Assembly: GCA_013368375.1 (NCBI GenBank)
Contig: JAACJP010000005.1
Span: 310,001 to 374,000, forward strand
DNA: 64,000 bases
DNA from: Tricholomella constricta
Taxonomy: Eukaryota; Basidiomycota; Agaricomycetes; Agaricales; Lyophyllaceae
Direction of reading: 5' to 3'
Part shown: one piece after another, positions 35,137 to 47,407 of the stretch
How the letters are laid out: every line of letters begins with the position of its first letter
How positions within the stretch are numbered: the stretch's first letter is position 1
Notes under the pieces: generated by a model
What the model saw: only the letters and a program-made list of their open reading frames with translations
Told to the model about the DNA's origin: nothing
Databases searched by the model: none
Translations under genes and position numbers: made by a program

Positions 35137-37012
35137 CGTGATGTACGGGTAAACCGTGCCAATGCAAAAGGTCCCTGAGTAAATTGTGACAAACTCTAAA
35201 CTTTCTTACCTTGCTACCACCATCTTCGAATTCAACTTGGTCCTATCTACGCTTTCCTTCCTAACGCTTCATGTCTTCTTCGCTCATAATGCCTGAGGCC
35301 CTGAGAATCAACAAAAACTCTGATAAAAGGTTCATCGTAGTTCAGGCGATCGACAACAGCACCTCGTACAGATGACACGAATATATAACAGACGTGAACA
35401 ACGCCGCGGAAGACCTGGGTAACAACTGACCAGCCACGGCGAGTGGCATTCTTGGTTTATAAAGTCGGTATTGTCCTTAGTACTTGTAAGTCCCAGGACC
35501 AACGTTAATCTTCACCCAAGTATCACTATTCTTATCTCTGCATTGTATTGGCTTCCAAGCTTTAAGCAAAGGGAACTTCAAGATTCAACATCATCGCAAG
35601 GGAAGACCGAATTAGCGCCCCTGCGCCCACTCTGACTTCTTTGCTCGTCTTACCGGCACCGGACACTGACCACGGCAATCCCTACCATCTGGGCATCTGA
35701 GACGACTTGGCCACTGCGCAGAGCAGCATGGCAAGAGAGTGATAATTGCACAAACCCCAAAGATCCTTTACCGGCGAAGTTCAGTGACCAGCGATACTTC
35801 GTCAGAAACGACGATGTGGATGCCTCCCAGATTACGCACGCAACGTTTCTTGACCGCACTGCGCGCTATTTAGGAATCAGCTGCTCAAAAACTAACACTC
35901 GAAACCGCCCCTCCTGGACCTTTTTCTTGTTCTCAAAAATACTGAAACCTTTCTTAGATGCTGCAGTTGATTCGAGCCTCATCACTAATTCTATCGACGG
36001 ATTTGGCGCCCGTCCCAAGTGTTCTGCTTATGCTCACAACCAGGACAGCAGGTCTTCCGCCTAAACTAACGTGGGAGCGGTTACGCTGCACTCGACGAAC
36101 GCGCTGCCTTCAAAGCGTTATACCTGCGTCCCATCGAATCGTCTATCCTGAATCAGCTACTCTCTGGACTTTCATCCACTCTCAACAGATTTCAATTCAC
36201 AACAGTTGCTTCATATGGACATCCTCCATTGTAGGATTGACACATTTTCAAGTCCTTGAAACGGCAACAAAAGCAGACAAAGCGTGGACGCCACGACCTG
36301 GGCCTTCGGATGTGGTAAAAGGACTTTGAGAGGTAAAATCCAATGGCATCGCTGGTAGGGCATGGCTTCATTATTTTCGGATTCAGGTTACATTGCTTAT
36401 AGAAATATCTTTTACGTGTTCGGCGCCCGGAATGCCTTCAATCCCAACCTCCGCGTTCATTCAGGCCCGCCGCCCTCACCATCTCTGCGATGACCTCTTC
36501 AGGGCTGCCAATGTAGGACATGAGGAGATAAGTACCCGTGGCTACCAACTTAATACTTAAACGTTGATGTGGAATGCAGTCCCCGTTCGGTGGTTGAAGC
36601 CTACGATATTGCATTAATCCTGTCGGCGGTGGCGGGTTACTGTTGAATCTTGATGATGCCCTCGACTTTGATAGGGCGCGAGTAGCTCTTGTTCTGCTCC
36701 ACTGGGATTTGAAATGCCTTCGTTCTTCTTCCATAAGTGGGCTAAGTAAGTCTGATGATATCAGCGAAGTTGACATGACAGGCAGGAGATATTTTTGATG
36801 TCAGGCCGCCACTCATCGACATCAGGCGGGGTGATGTGATGTTGGAAATACCGCCCATGAGTGCTCTCGAGTGCGATTTACCAAGTGTCCTTGCAATGAG
36901 AGTACAGTAATCGAAGGCCAAGCAAATGTTTCGAGTTGATAAGGGAACATATCGTAGCTGACATTTGTTTATTGTCGGGTACTTGAAGGTAGCAACGACT
37001 TGTGCCGCACAA
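35137..37012. other. stretch without a supported gene
   Basis: The first part is the promoter of the EMC8/9 gene. Open frames at 35816-36329 (plus) and 36438-36776 (minus, containing EEERRHFKSQWSRTRATRALSK) are not recognisable. The latter could belong to the decayed minus-strand gene to the right. Confidence 0.35.
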
Positions 37013-38863
37013 TTAAAACCACGCGATCGCCACGTTCGTGATTTGTTCTTCGGCGTTGAGCCAGGGCACGCTAGGAGAGGATAGGAGTAATAGGTATAGG
37101 GATTGGGATCGATAGTGATTATCAGTATCAGTGACTAATAGAGTACCAGATGTTATACGCACACCCGAATCATTTGAGAGAGGGATGGCGGCCACGGTGA
37201 TTTAGGAGGGTGGTCGGCAGCCATCAAGGCGGCGTTAACGTAGAGTCCTATTAGACGGCAAGGTCAGCCAGATCGTAGAAATTATTGGTTCGGCCAAGTT
37301 CATAGTCGTGCCTTGAGTGCGGTGACCGGTGCTAACGACGACTCGAAGGGTCTCTCCACCAGGCTCATCAGTGAATTTTGATTTACTTCTGGATCCTTCT
37401 TGCCAAACAGGTCGGCTCAGAGAACATGCCGCACATATGAAGCTTCGAGGGGTTGGCGAAATTAAGATCCCAAGGCGATCCCCTGGAGACTTGACATACA
37501 CTGACTTACGAAACCGAACCTGAAGTCCTGGATGAGAAGCCCGACCCCCGAGGCTCGTGTTCAGGGTAACACTCCAATCTATCTTTTTTTTTTCGTCCCA
37601 CCCGTGAGTGATGTCTGGATCGGTCGAGGTTCCGTCGATTAAGATGAAGAGCGAACGAAAGACAGAACATCGATAACACCGAACGCGTCGATAATTTCTC
37701 AAGGTGTGATCTCGGCGAAATGTCCCCAAGAATTTGAAAATCGCGCATCCGTGGCGTTTGTTATGTCGACGCAGGCGCGCGTGAGATGACAGATGGGTAG
37801 AATGCTAGAGAATGCTCCGTAGCACATTTGGCAGAGGCTTTCAGCGTTCTATCCACAATCGTCGGCGCAAAGCATCCCCGTCTACGACTAACCTGTAGAT
37901 AAGCGCCATCATCAATTTGGGCCTTGCGGTCAGGAACGGCCCGGCGAATTGGAGCCAAGAGGACGCTGATATTGATGATAAAGTCAGATCTCGACGACCA
38001 ATATATACGGAGGCAATAACTTGAGGGCTAACGACAAGCTATCGACATCGTAGTATAAAGAACGACAGGACATGGACAAAGGTTCGGAGCCCCGAAGTGA
38101 GCATGTCTATCTGATGCATTCTGTTGTTGAGAGATCCAGACCTCCGGGAGATCGCCTCCATTTGCAATTCGGTGACGTCGTAGATGGAAAAAAAATAAGA
38201 TAACACACTGATCCTCGCGGAACTTGTATTCCGGGGACACGGTCCAATATGCCGGCCTCGCCTTCCCCTCGCTACGTTCCGAGGTGGTGACAAGTGGCGG
38301 ATGACTTTTATTGACCGCGCAATTTTGTGTGGTGAATTATTTTTTTGTTCAGGCTTTAGTCCGCTATCCGCCTTTGTAATGGCAGCAAGTATGGAAAAAG
38401 TGAAGGAACGAAGTATTTCGGAATAATTGGTTTGGAATCAGTTGGAGACGGGTAGAAATGCATAACTCAAGTGACATTAGCAACACGCATCACTAAGAAA
38501 TCGCCAAGGGAATGGGTTTACCAACGTGGACGAAGGCATGTTTGTTCAGGTCACGCTTGACGTGGGCGATCACTACCGATCAGTAAACGCTTGTGTCATT
38601 TTCTATTATGAAGCAGACCGTTAGAAACAAGTCAAATATGGGCAGAAATTCACACCTGGAGGGTCTGTTGTGGATTCTGTGACGGAGAAAAAGTGGCCTA
38701 CAGGAGCAACGACGTTTATGCTGCCCAAGAAATTTACAAAGGAGGCCTTTCTTTCGCTCGGGGTAGATGTGAACGACAAAGAAAAACTACATCGTTGAAT
38801 GGTTCCGTGGGGCTGCGTCAGGTTTCTGAGTAGTGTAATTGTTGGTAAAAAAATTTCACCCAT
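37013..38863 (-). pseudogene. possible decayed hypothetical gene, minus strand
   Basis: Protein-like segments follow each other on the minus strand but do not form one clean frame: FVNFLGSINVVAPVGHFFSV, then (after a plausible intron) TTDPPENDTSVY followed by an in-frame TGA, SVVIAHVKRDLNKHAFVHVG, ARPAYWTVSPEYKFREDQ, SDFIINISVLLAPIRRAVPD, ATDARFSNSWGHFAEITP with a stop after it, DWSVTLNTSLGGRASHPGLQ and PWLNAEEQITNVAIAWF. Splice-like borders lie between several of them. I do not recognise the family. Either the gene is broken at two or more sites or I have missed exons. Confidence 0.4.
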
Positions 38864-39168
38864 GACGCAGGATAAAAATTGGTTGTAAAAACTTGTAAAA
38901 CACTATGAATGGCTGGAATGTTGGAGCAACTGTGAAGTGGAATAAGTGGAGAAGCGCGGCAGGATCAGGGGCAGGCTGTGACGGTTTGGCTAAGCGAATG
39001 TATTGCTGACAAGAAAGGCAAGTTCACGTTGCGGCTCGGGATCACCACCGATTGCACATATTTTTTGGTTTGTACCACATCCCGCCGAATTGGAATTTAA
39101 TTTCGTATGCAACGAAATGTGAGTTCTGCTTTCCGTTCGTGCTCTTCGCTTTCGTCCCGCCATCACCA

Positions 39169-42100
39169 ATGAGGTCCTTCACGCTCGCTGACGCTGGCCC
39201 GTACTTCCCAGAACTTAGTGCTCATCGTCCACCCCTAGTGAAGACCGAGGCTTCTGTTTCTCCGGATCTATTATCTCCTAGTGTTGCTTCTCTCCAACAA
39301 TTTCAGTTCAAGTTTCACGCACCACCATCATCCTCGTCTCACGAATCGCTTCCTTCCTCTCGCCATCCTTCTGAGCCACCTGCTTTGTCTCACAACCACT
39401 TATACCGCTTCGGTTCCGGCTCTGGTCATAGTCTCATGCCCAACCAGTCCTCCTGGCCACCCTCTCCAACTTCTTCCCATCATCTACCCTCGAGCTCGTC
39501 TCGCATGATCAATGATAACAGCAAGTATGAACTGGGGCCACCCCAACACTCGATGTCTTATGCTGATGATTATGACGACGTTGAGCTCGTCGAATTACCT
39601 CCCAACTCACATCCGGACCTTGGAGGGACTGATGCCATCGATGCATCGTCGAACGGTGCAGGGAAGCACGTGAGACGTCGTAGCAGCAAAGGTGCGTGCG
39701 TTTGTTGGGGGGGATGAGCTTTGTCAGGCTCTTGCTCCTGGCCACGCAATTACCCCCACCCAACTTGACATCTTTGGCTCACCGGCGAAAATACTCATAG
39801 CATGTGACCAATGCCGGAAGTCAAAATGTAAATGCGAAAGGCCTTCGCCTGGGGAGCCCTGCAAAAGTTGTGTTATGTTGGGAACTGGTGAGTGCCTCGT
39901 TTCATTCATTTTCTCCTCGGCATTTGTGGGCTATAGTTGGCGGCGTATGAGTGTCGCCACTGGGACCATTCACCAGATTACCGTTCTGTATCTCCATATG
40001 GTATATGTGCTGTTGATTACCCTGCTCACTATGAGCTCCCTCATCCCAACGCACGGGTCCATCCCTCTATCATTACCGCTCCATCTCCAATAAACTCGCT
40101 AATCACTTGTTTCACTTTTAGCATGTACTTTTCTTGGACCTTCCAGGAAGCGCGGTCCCCCCAAAGGGTACATCGATGCGATTGAGGCGCGCCTCCACCA
40201 AACCGAGGCGTTATTAGGCATCATGATATCTGCTAGTGATTCCCGCGCTCAGTCTCTCCTGCGCGACATAAGCAAGGTTTGTTCTCGCCCATTTCCTTAA
40301 TACAGCAACGTCACTCCGAGCCCAGAGCCGACCTTTGTCCTCCCTTTATTCATATTTTCAATTCCTGGTGCTCCAGATCATTTATATCGCTTATCCTTTA
40401 CCGTTGTTTATTTTTGAGGCCCGACCCGCTGACAACGGATCTTCGCTGTTTTTTAGGACCCTTTGGCGAAGGAAATTATCAATCGCGTGGACAATTCACC
40501 ATACGGCGTGAAAGGCCGGAAAAGGGATGGTGAGCCTATTAAGCCTCGTGCTGGTCACCAGGCGTCAGGTTCAGAGTCATCTGCCTCAACGTCCCAAAAA
40601 ACCGAGTCTCCTAAAGTTGACCTCACGACTACGCAGTACGTCATGTCCGTCATTTCTACGTATCTCACCACTCAGACGTCACCGCACACTCTAGTCCATC
40701 CAACGAATGGCAGGATGAAGTATCTGCGATGCTCCACGCGTTCTCGTCTCGAACTGAGGATGACGCCATGGCACCTGGTGCGCCGCTCGACAATTCACGC
40801 CTTCGATCGCAAGCGAGCGCACCCGCCCTAGGCACCAAGTATTCCGACACCCGCTCATCTCTGCGCGTCAACTCCTCTGGTTCCTCTGCCAGTCTCGGCG
40901 ATAACCAGTCACCAGTTCGTAGGACACGACGGCGTGTTGGGACCGAAGATGTGACCTTCCACCCGCACGACTATGCACACTCGACTGGCTCTGCACCAGA
41001 CTCTGCCGTCTCACGGCGCGACTCGCCTTTGGGCCAACGACATGTATACGACGCTGAATATCGTGGCATCAGTCCAAGCCGGCGGTGGAGCGTGAGCTCG
41101 GCCGATAGTTTGAGCTCGGGTACTGGCGAAGAGCTGACGGGGGCGGTGGGGCAGCTGAGTCTGAACGAGGACGAGCAGGTGCGGTATCATGGGAAGGCGA
41201 GTGGGTTGCATCTTCTTGGGAATAAGGAGCGGCTAGACACGCGCAACGAAGGCGGTATCTGGTACGTTGGACCTTTTTAACTCATCACTGCGCTAGTTTT
41301 CAACGTTCATCCTGATAATTAGGCGATTTCCCAAAGCGCGCGTATGGCCACCTTTGCCATCTTCGGCTTCAGCTACTTTGAATGGCGAGGATGAATACGC
41401 CTGTCAGCTGCCGGAGCAGTCCGTTCAAGACCACCTTCTGGATCTCTATTTTAAATTCGTACATTCTATCCTTCCTGTGGTGCACAAGCGGGCTTTCCTT
41501 GACGCTTACAAGGCTGGGTGAGTACCCTGTGGACCATACGCTCTCTTATCCGCTGAGCTCGTCGTATAGCAACGATGCATCGCCTCGCTCGCCTGAAACG
41601 AGCGCGGGTCCTTCAGTGTCCCCATTCAACCGACGTAGGCGTCGCGCCCCGACACTCCTCCTCCTTGCGATGTACGCCACCGCTGCGCGCTACTCGGATC
41701 TCACGCCCAAGCCCGCCGACGCATCGATGATGTGGGAGGCAGGCGACGAGTACCTGAACCAAGCGAAAGTTATCCTCGATAGCACGTACGCCGCCTCGCG
41801 ACCGTCGACGTGCCAGGCGTTGCTGCTCATGGGGTATCGCGAGATCGGCATTGGCGCAATGGCCCAGGCCTGGACATATATTGGCATGGCGATCCGCATG
41901 GCGCAGGATCTGGGCATGCACCGCAGCGCGGATGGGTGGGCTCGTGTGGACCTTGGCGGAAGGCTGTTTGGCGAGTGGGAACTCCATGAAAGAAAGCGTA
42001 TTTGGTTCACTTGTGTGATCATGGATAAATATGTCTCAACATATATCGGTGTGTTCTTGTATTTATCTTTATTTCGCTCATCGCTAATGAATGACATTTT

Positions 42101-43801
42101 CATTTCCCCCTAAGGTCGACCACTCATGATATTTGAAAGGGATTTTGATACGACGATGCCCAATGAGGATGACGTGAGTCTTCACATAGTCTAACGGCTC
42201 TTGCCGTCGACTGATTGCCGCGTACGCCAACAGCCGGAGGAAGTCGAGGAGTGGGCGCCATCCTCGTTCCCTGAAAACAGCGAAATGCCGCCGCCGGTTC
42301 CTGGAAGAATCATCTCTTGTTTCAATGCTTCGGCCAGGCTGTGTATGTCCCCGCTGTCTCGTCGAGACTTCCTTCTGATCTTGCTAATTTACGTATCTTA
42401 AGCGTGCATTTTGAGCATGATCGTCCAAGCGATCTATGCCGTTCGGCCGACCTCGAGTCGACATTCGGAATCCAAGTTCCTTGAAGGCTTGCTGGACAAG
42501 TGGTATCATGAATTGCCAGGGCATCTGCGTTACGACCCGGGATCTACGAAGCGGCCCACACCACCGCCGCATGTCTTAACGCTCCACATGCAATATTGGT
42601 GCGCGGTTTTACTGCTCCACCGCCCCTTGTAAGTTTCACATCCCTGTCGAATTCATCTTCGACTGGAGTTAACGCTATCGACGGACAGTATTCGGAACGA
42701 TTTGTATCATTCGAGGAGTAAAAAGTATGTTTTCAATGTTCTTGACTTCTGACTTTTATTGTATCCTTACGGTTTTATCCCGCAGCCCCGAAGAGTCAGA
42801 TGACATCGAGGTGCGGGCACTGGCGGAGAAGAGTTATGAACTGTGTGCTGGTGCTGCGAACCACATCACTTCAACAGGTATGTCACGTCTATGCACCCTT
42901 CACTGTGATCATGCTCATGATGTTTCGCCAAGCCGCGATATATTCCGATGTGTATACCCTTGACCATTGCGCGAACTTTCTTTGTTACTATGTCTTTACC
43001 GCTAGCATCATGCACGTAACCAGCCGTGAGTCTGACATGTCCCGTATGACGAACATTATCGCTGATATTATATCTTGCACAGTAACTGCACACCCTTCCG
43101 ATCCCCAGGCTCGGATGGGACTCAGCAGGTGCATGGATGTACTCCGCATGATGGAAGTTCTTTGGCCAAGCGCAGGTCGGGCGCTTGAGCTGCTTCGCGG
43201 GTCCAAGGTCAATATGCAGGCGGCTGACCTTGGGCTTTTGACCAGTAACATCGACCGTCGTAAGCGCTCCGCGGAACAGCCTCTCAACGATGCATTCGAC
43301 AGGGCCGTTCAATCCGAAAATGCCATGAATCAGAACTACCTCGAGCTGCGCCCGCCGTACACCTCTCAGTACACTAGCCATACGGCCTATACACCAGCGG
43401 GACATGAGATCCACTCGCATACTGCTCCCTCACCCCCTCAGGTCCCGTATCTGCCAACGTCATCGTCGTACGAACGATGGCCGTCAGAAAATTCAAATGC
43501 GAACTCGTTCGGGTTCCCTGGCACACTTTCGACATCCGTCCTCCCCCAGCTCTACAGCACCGGTCTTGTGGATGAACGTAATTCCTCCGCCGCACACCGG
43601 GTCCACGCACACCACCCCGATCAGCCACGGACAAGTCATAATACGAACCGTTACCCGCAATATTGGAATGACTTTTCGACGTTCCCGCAGCTTGGTACTG
43701 CTGCGTACGGCGGTTACCACGAGCCGGCCGCAGTTTCGCCACAGCAGCACTCTTCATCATCGCACATGTATCTTTCCGAACCCTATAACCTATATAGTTG
43801 A
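39169..43801 (+). CDS. Zn2Cys6 transcription factor, XlnR-like, with fungal-specific TF domain
   Basis: This nuclear DNA-binding regulator begins with about 175 residues rich in Ser and Pro. The binuclear zinc cluster, formed across introns, is ACDQCRKSKCKCERPSPGE, then CKSCVMLGT and CTFLGPSRKRGPPKG. Its linker, YIDAIEARLHQTEALLGIM, is a dimerisation coil. The middle-homology region (about 41370-42960) contains LLDLYFKFVHSILPVVHKRAF, LLLLAMYATAARYSD, TYIGMAIRMAQDLGMHRS and ERKRIWFTCVIMDKYVSTYIGRP, all hallmarks of the fungal_trans domain. The tail is rich in Ser, Pro, Tyr and His and ends SEPYNLYS. About nine short introns are present. Basidiomycete genes of this layout are often annotated as xylanolytic activator XlnR-like. 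That target set is not shown here, and no cellulase or xylanase gene lies in the window. Confidence 0.88.
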
Positions 43802-45055
43802 GCGACTGTTATTCTGTCTACGTCATATAATTCTGAATTTCTTTCCCCACAGATCACCCTCATTCACATCGATAATCATCTTCTGCTGTCTGCTGACATC
43901 AGCGGTTTGCTTTTGACCGTGGTGTTCTTGACACTTGTAATGATCGTCTCAGGGTATATACACTGCTCTGACTGCCAGCAGCGTCCATCCGTCGTCCTAT
44001 CCAATAATTTATCTGTACTTACCTGGACAATATCTCTGCAGAGCCCGCGCAACCTGCTGTTTTAGCTGTGTCCCATTGAATGTAATTATAAGCTTGTCGA
44101 CTCTTAACTAGGACATCTTCCTTATGTTATTGTACGAAGACTACAGCAGAACTCCAGTACATATGGGTGGACTTTGTACAGGCACTCTCTGGTTATGTCA
44201 TTCGAACTTATTACAATAAATTGGCCCTCCAATCCCTCGCATAACCGGGCCTTACCCGCCGCACCCGGGCCACAGGAGGATCTCGTTTCTATCTCATCAA
44301 TCCTAATTAGCAGTAGACTGCAGTCGCTCCGTGATCCCAGCACAGGTATCGCAGAGTATAAAGCACTGGATCGGATCAGATATGTCGAAGTTCTGAACAT
44401 GGCGAATTCAGAGAGAACAGTGGCCGTGTCCGGATTCTGGATCGATTCTGGGCCTCGAAACACCGAAAAAGGTATGTGAACGAACTTTCATGGTGATTGA
44501 ATATACCTCGTGAGCGATACAGATATGATTACAAGGACATGTGCCTGGGGAGTCGAACGTGTACCAGTGTTGGCATCCAGAGTCGATCGACAGCATGAAC
44601 AGGTCCGGAGGGCGTTGCGGTAAATGTCGGAACGGCATCCCTGGCTTGCTGTCTCTTTGCACGAGTGCTTGATAGTCAGAAGCTGAAGTTGAACTCCTCG
44701 AGGTGGTCGCCCGTGTACTTTGATTGTCAGAAACAGGATCGATGGGACGCTGCGTTCCTCGGGCCACCTCGGATAGAGAATGATGAGTCTCGTCGTCCAA
44801 AGTAGGTTGTATGGGCGGATCGCTCAGTACACTGACGATGGAGCTAGTAGCAAAGTTGCCATCAGAGGGAATATGTGTATCATTACCTGTTGTGGACGGA
44901 TCTCGTGATTCGAAAGCTGTGAAAGTTGTGGTCATCTGGCTTTCCAAAAGGTTCAAACCGGTCGCGGCGGTGAGAGGAATGTCACGACCGCTGGTAGGAG
45001 TGCAGGGACGAGATAAAGCCGGATCGGATATCGCAAGGGAGTCCGCGAGAGAGAT

Positions 45056-46478
45056 TATTTATTAAATCCCTGTTTATTGACCGCTGAGCGGAAGCTCATG
45101 TCGGTCCTTACAATGCTATGTACATAATAAGGAGCCCCTTTGCCCCCTAATCCTGCACCCGCTGAGGTAGTGAATGCGCAAGTCGACGGGCCATCCTCGA
45201 CGCCCCCCGACTGCCCAGAGCCCGGTGGCTCTGTTTTAGACACCCCCCTCTGACTTGTGAGGTGTACCGTTTCTAGTCCCATTCGTGAGTTTGTGTAGCG
45301 TGGGTCGGCTGGCAATGTGCTCGGCCCCCGAGGGGGACGTTCACGAGAAGGCGGACCGCCGAAACGGTAGCTAACAGGAGAGAAGTTAGTAAGTAATTCC
45401 CTGGCGGGTCAAATGACCCCCATTCCGGGACCCCTTCCTCCCCTTATACCTGTCCTTTTGTGCCTTCTCGTCGGTCGAGCTTTGAGGTGTGTTTGAGATT
45501 CATTCGTCCTCGCTGTCTTCATTCGCTGCGTCACCGAATGGGTCAAGGTCTGTCTGTGCGGGGTCATCCTCATCGTCGTCACTGAGATTGTAGGTAGGGC
45601 TGCACACCGTGCCGTACAAACACGGTTGTACGGCACCGTAATACGGCCACCGTGCCGTACCGTCGAGGATCTCGGGACCTTTTCCATCATACGGCTTTTG
45701 TACGGCTCTGTAACGCGATGCTTTTTCAGCTTCATATGTGACCGTAAGTTTATATACATGCTAAATACTCACTTTGATGCATTGACTTTTGTACTTCAAG
45801 GGACCGATGGCCGGCCGTCAATCAATAAACACGGTATACGGCCGTACCGTTGCCGTACCGTGCATCCTCTGAGCAACACGGTCCACGGCCGTGAAGTGTA
45901 CGGCCGTGGCCGTATGACGGACGGTGTGCAGCCCTAAAATTTGTAGGGGGTAACATCACCGAATGTGTCCTTCAGGTGTTCTGTGTCCGCTATGTATTGT
46001 AATAGGGCCTTGATGCCTTTCTTCGTGCCGTAGAGAGTGTCGGCGGCGTAGGCGTCTCTTCCGAGCTTCGCAGTCATGTCGGTCCGGGCATGGCGGTAGT
46101 TGCTGCATTGGTACAGGAAATGTCGTAACGTTTCCTCGTCGTCCGGGCAGTGCTGGCATTTGGGGCTGTCGACGACCGTAAGCCTGTACAGGTGTTTGTT
46201 GAGGGGGGCGTGCCCAGTTCGAAGCTGTACTATCAGGCTGTACTGCCGCCTCGTGAGACCCTCCGTCGCCCTGCGAAAGTTGTTAAAAGGGAGGCCTTCC
46301 TTGAAGGCCTCGTATTTGGTGTAGCGAGGGGACTTCTGCCATCGTTCTCCCCATCGTCGCTTGAGGGCCGCGTTGTGTTGTTGTTTGAGGGCCGATACGC
46401 TGGCTGGTAGTCTCCCTCCGAGTTCGCGGATGTACTTGGGGAGTCGTCTCCATTCGCTGGTTGTCCCCTGTGCCGCCT
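45056..46478 (-). mobile_element. 5'-truncated LINE (non-LTR retrotransposon), 3' part only
   Basis: The minus-strand reading contains RRQYSLIVQLRTGHAPLNKH, then the zinc-knuckle-like CQHCPDDEETLRHFLYQC, and an acidic end (NLSDDDEDDPAQTDLDPFGD) with a stop at 45500. This is the typical C terminus after the reverse transcriptase and RNase H of Tad1-like fungal LINEs. The copy lacks the reverse transcriptase, so it is 5'-truncated. It is flanked by a 9-bp direct repeat GAGAGAGAT (45047-45055 and 46479-46487). The 3' end, on the left, is an AATAAATA-type tail. Confidence 0.8.
45595..45936. mobile_element. small hAT-like non-autonomous TIR element inside the LINE
   Basis: The left end TAGGGCTGCACACCGT and the right end ACGGTGTGCAGCCCTA are perfect inverted repeats. 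The interior is built of CCGTGCCGTAC / GTACGGC-type short inverted motifs and has no gene. It is flanked by ATTGTAGG (45587-45594) and TTTGTAGG (45940-45947), an 8-bp target duplication with one mismatch. It splits the LINE frame exactly at TPYN, which reads on across one copy of the duplication. TIR start and 8-bp duplication fit the hAT superfamily. Confidence 0.82.
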
Positions 46479-47407
46479 GAGAGAGATGTTGCGCTTCCGA
46501 AAGACGACTGAATCGAGAGGTGAAAGGAAAAGAGCATCATTTGTCGTTTCTGGAGACCCCATGAGCACATCTCCATCACCTAGAAGAGGATTTACCGCCT
46601 GAAGCACGTCGATTGTGGGGAAGGCAGCTCCCATGTCAGATAACTCGATCGGTTCAGCTGCAGGAGGAGCCCATACATGTAGAGCTCCCTTGTCCATTCC
46701 ATTATCCGCATAGGTATGGGAGTGCGAAGAACGCTGAAAAACCAACAGAGGATCTGACAGAGCTGCGATACAGACAGGACAACGCAGACAACCCATAGGA
46801 CGGTCAACTCCATTGTTCGGGACCTTTTGTGATCTCTCCGGAGCTGTAAAGCACGGGAGTAATAAGCGTCTCGAGATCAGCATATTTGTCGGGGCCTGAA
46901 TCGTCATGCGTCGTAGTCTTCGAGTTTGAGGTTCAAGCTGAACAGCGTGTACAAGCAGACCTTGGGGATGTTTTTGTTGAAGGCGGGAGAACGCCTGGAA
47001 GTCTTGCCGCAGAAAAAGATCCAGCATATAGGAGGAAGATATACAGGGCTCGCGGCGATGCTCTGGCCCTCGCTCCTGTGAGCAGGTGGAGCCTACAAGA
47101 CTGTTCGATGAATTGAAGACTACCCATCCCACATTGCACGAAGAACAACGATATCACCGCGCAAGTAAATATTACAACAAGAGCATAACGTAGAAGGCAT
47201 TGTAGCTCAGCAGCTAAGCGTGAAGCTTTGAAGCGTGGAAGTAGGAGATAAAGAAGGAAAGGCGAGCGCGCCGCGTCCCGTTCGTATTTGTGTCACCTGA
47301 CCGTGGTTTGCCGTATTTGTGTCACCCGCCGGGCCGTGGTTAAATTGAATTTCCCGCCAAGCGTGTGCGCCACTTTCATTCTTACCACCACTTGCAACAG
47401 AACGTAC

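Larger units (their letters stand above)
44408..47132 (-). pseudogene. hypothetical gene interrupted by a LINE
   Basis: To the right of the LINE the frame reads LLGDGDVLMGSPETT then SVVFRKRNISL. To its left the same frame resumes as ADSLAISDPALSRPCTP and runs on as a Ser/Thr-rich region (TTTFTAFESRDPSTTGND). The two halves join in frame if the LINE and one copy of its 9-bp duplication are removed. An alternative start at 46813 (MELTVLWVVCVVLSVSQLC) would give a hydrophobic N-terminal anchor followed by an intron. No family is recognised, and the exact start and last exons are uncertain. Confidence 0.4.
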
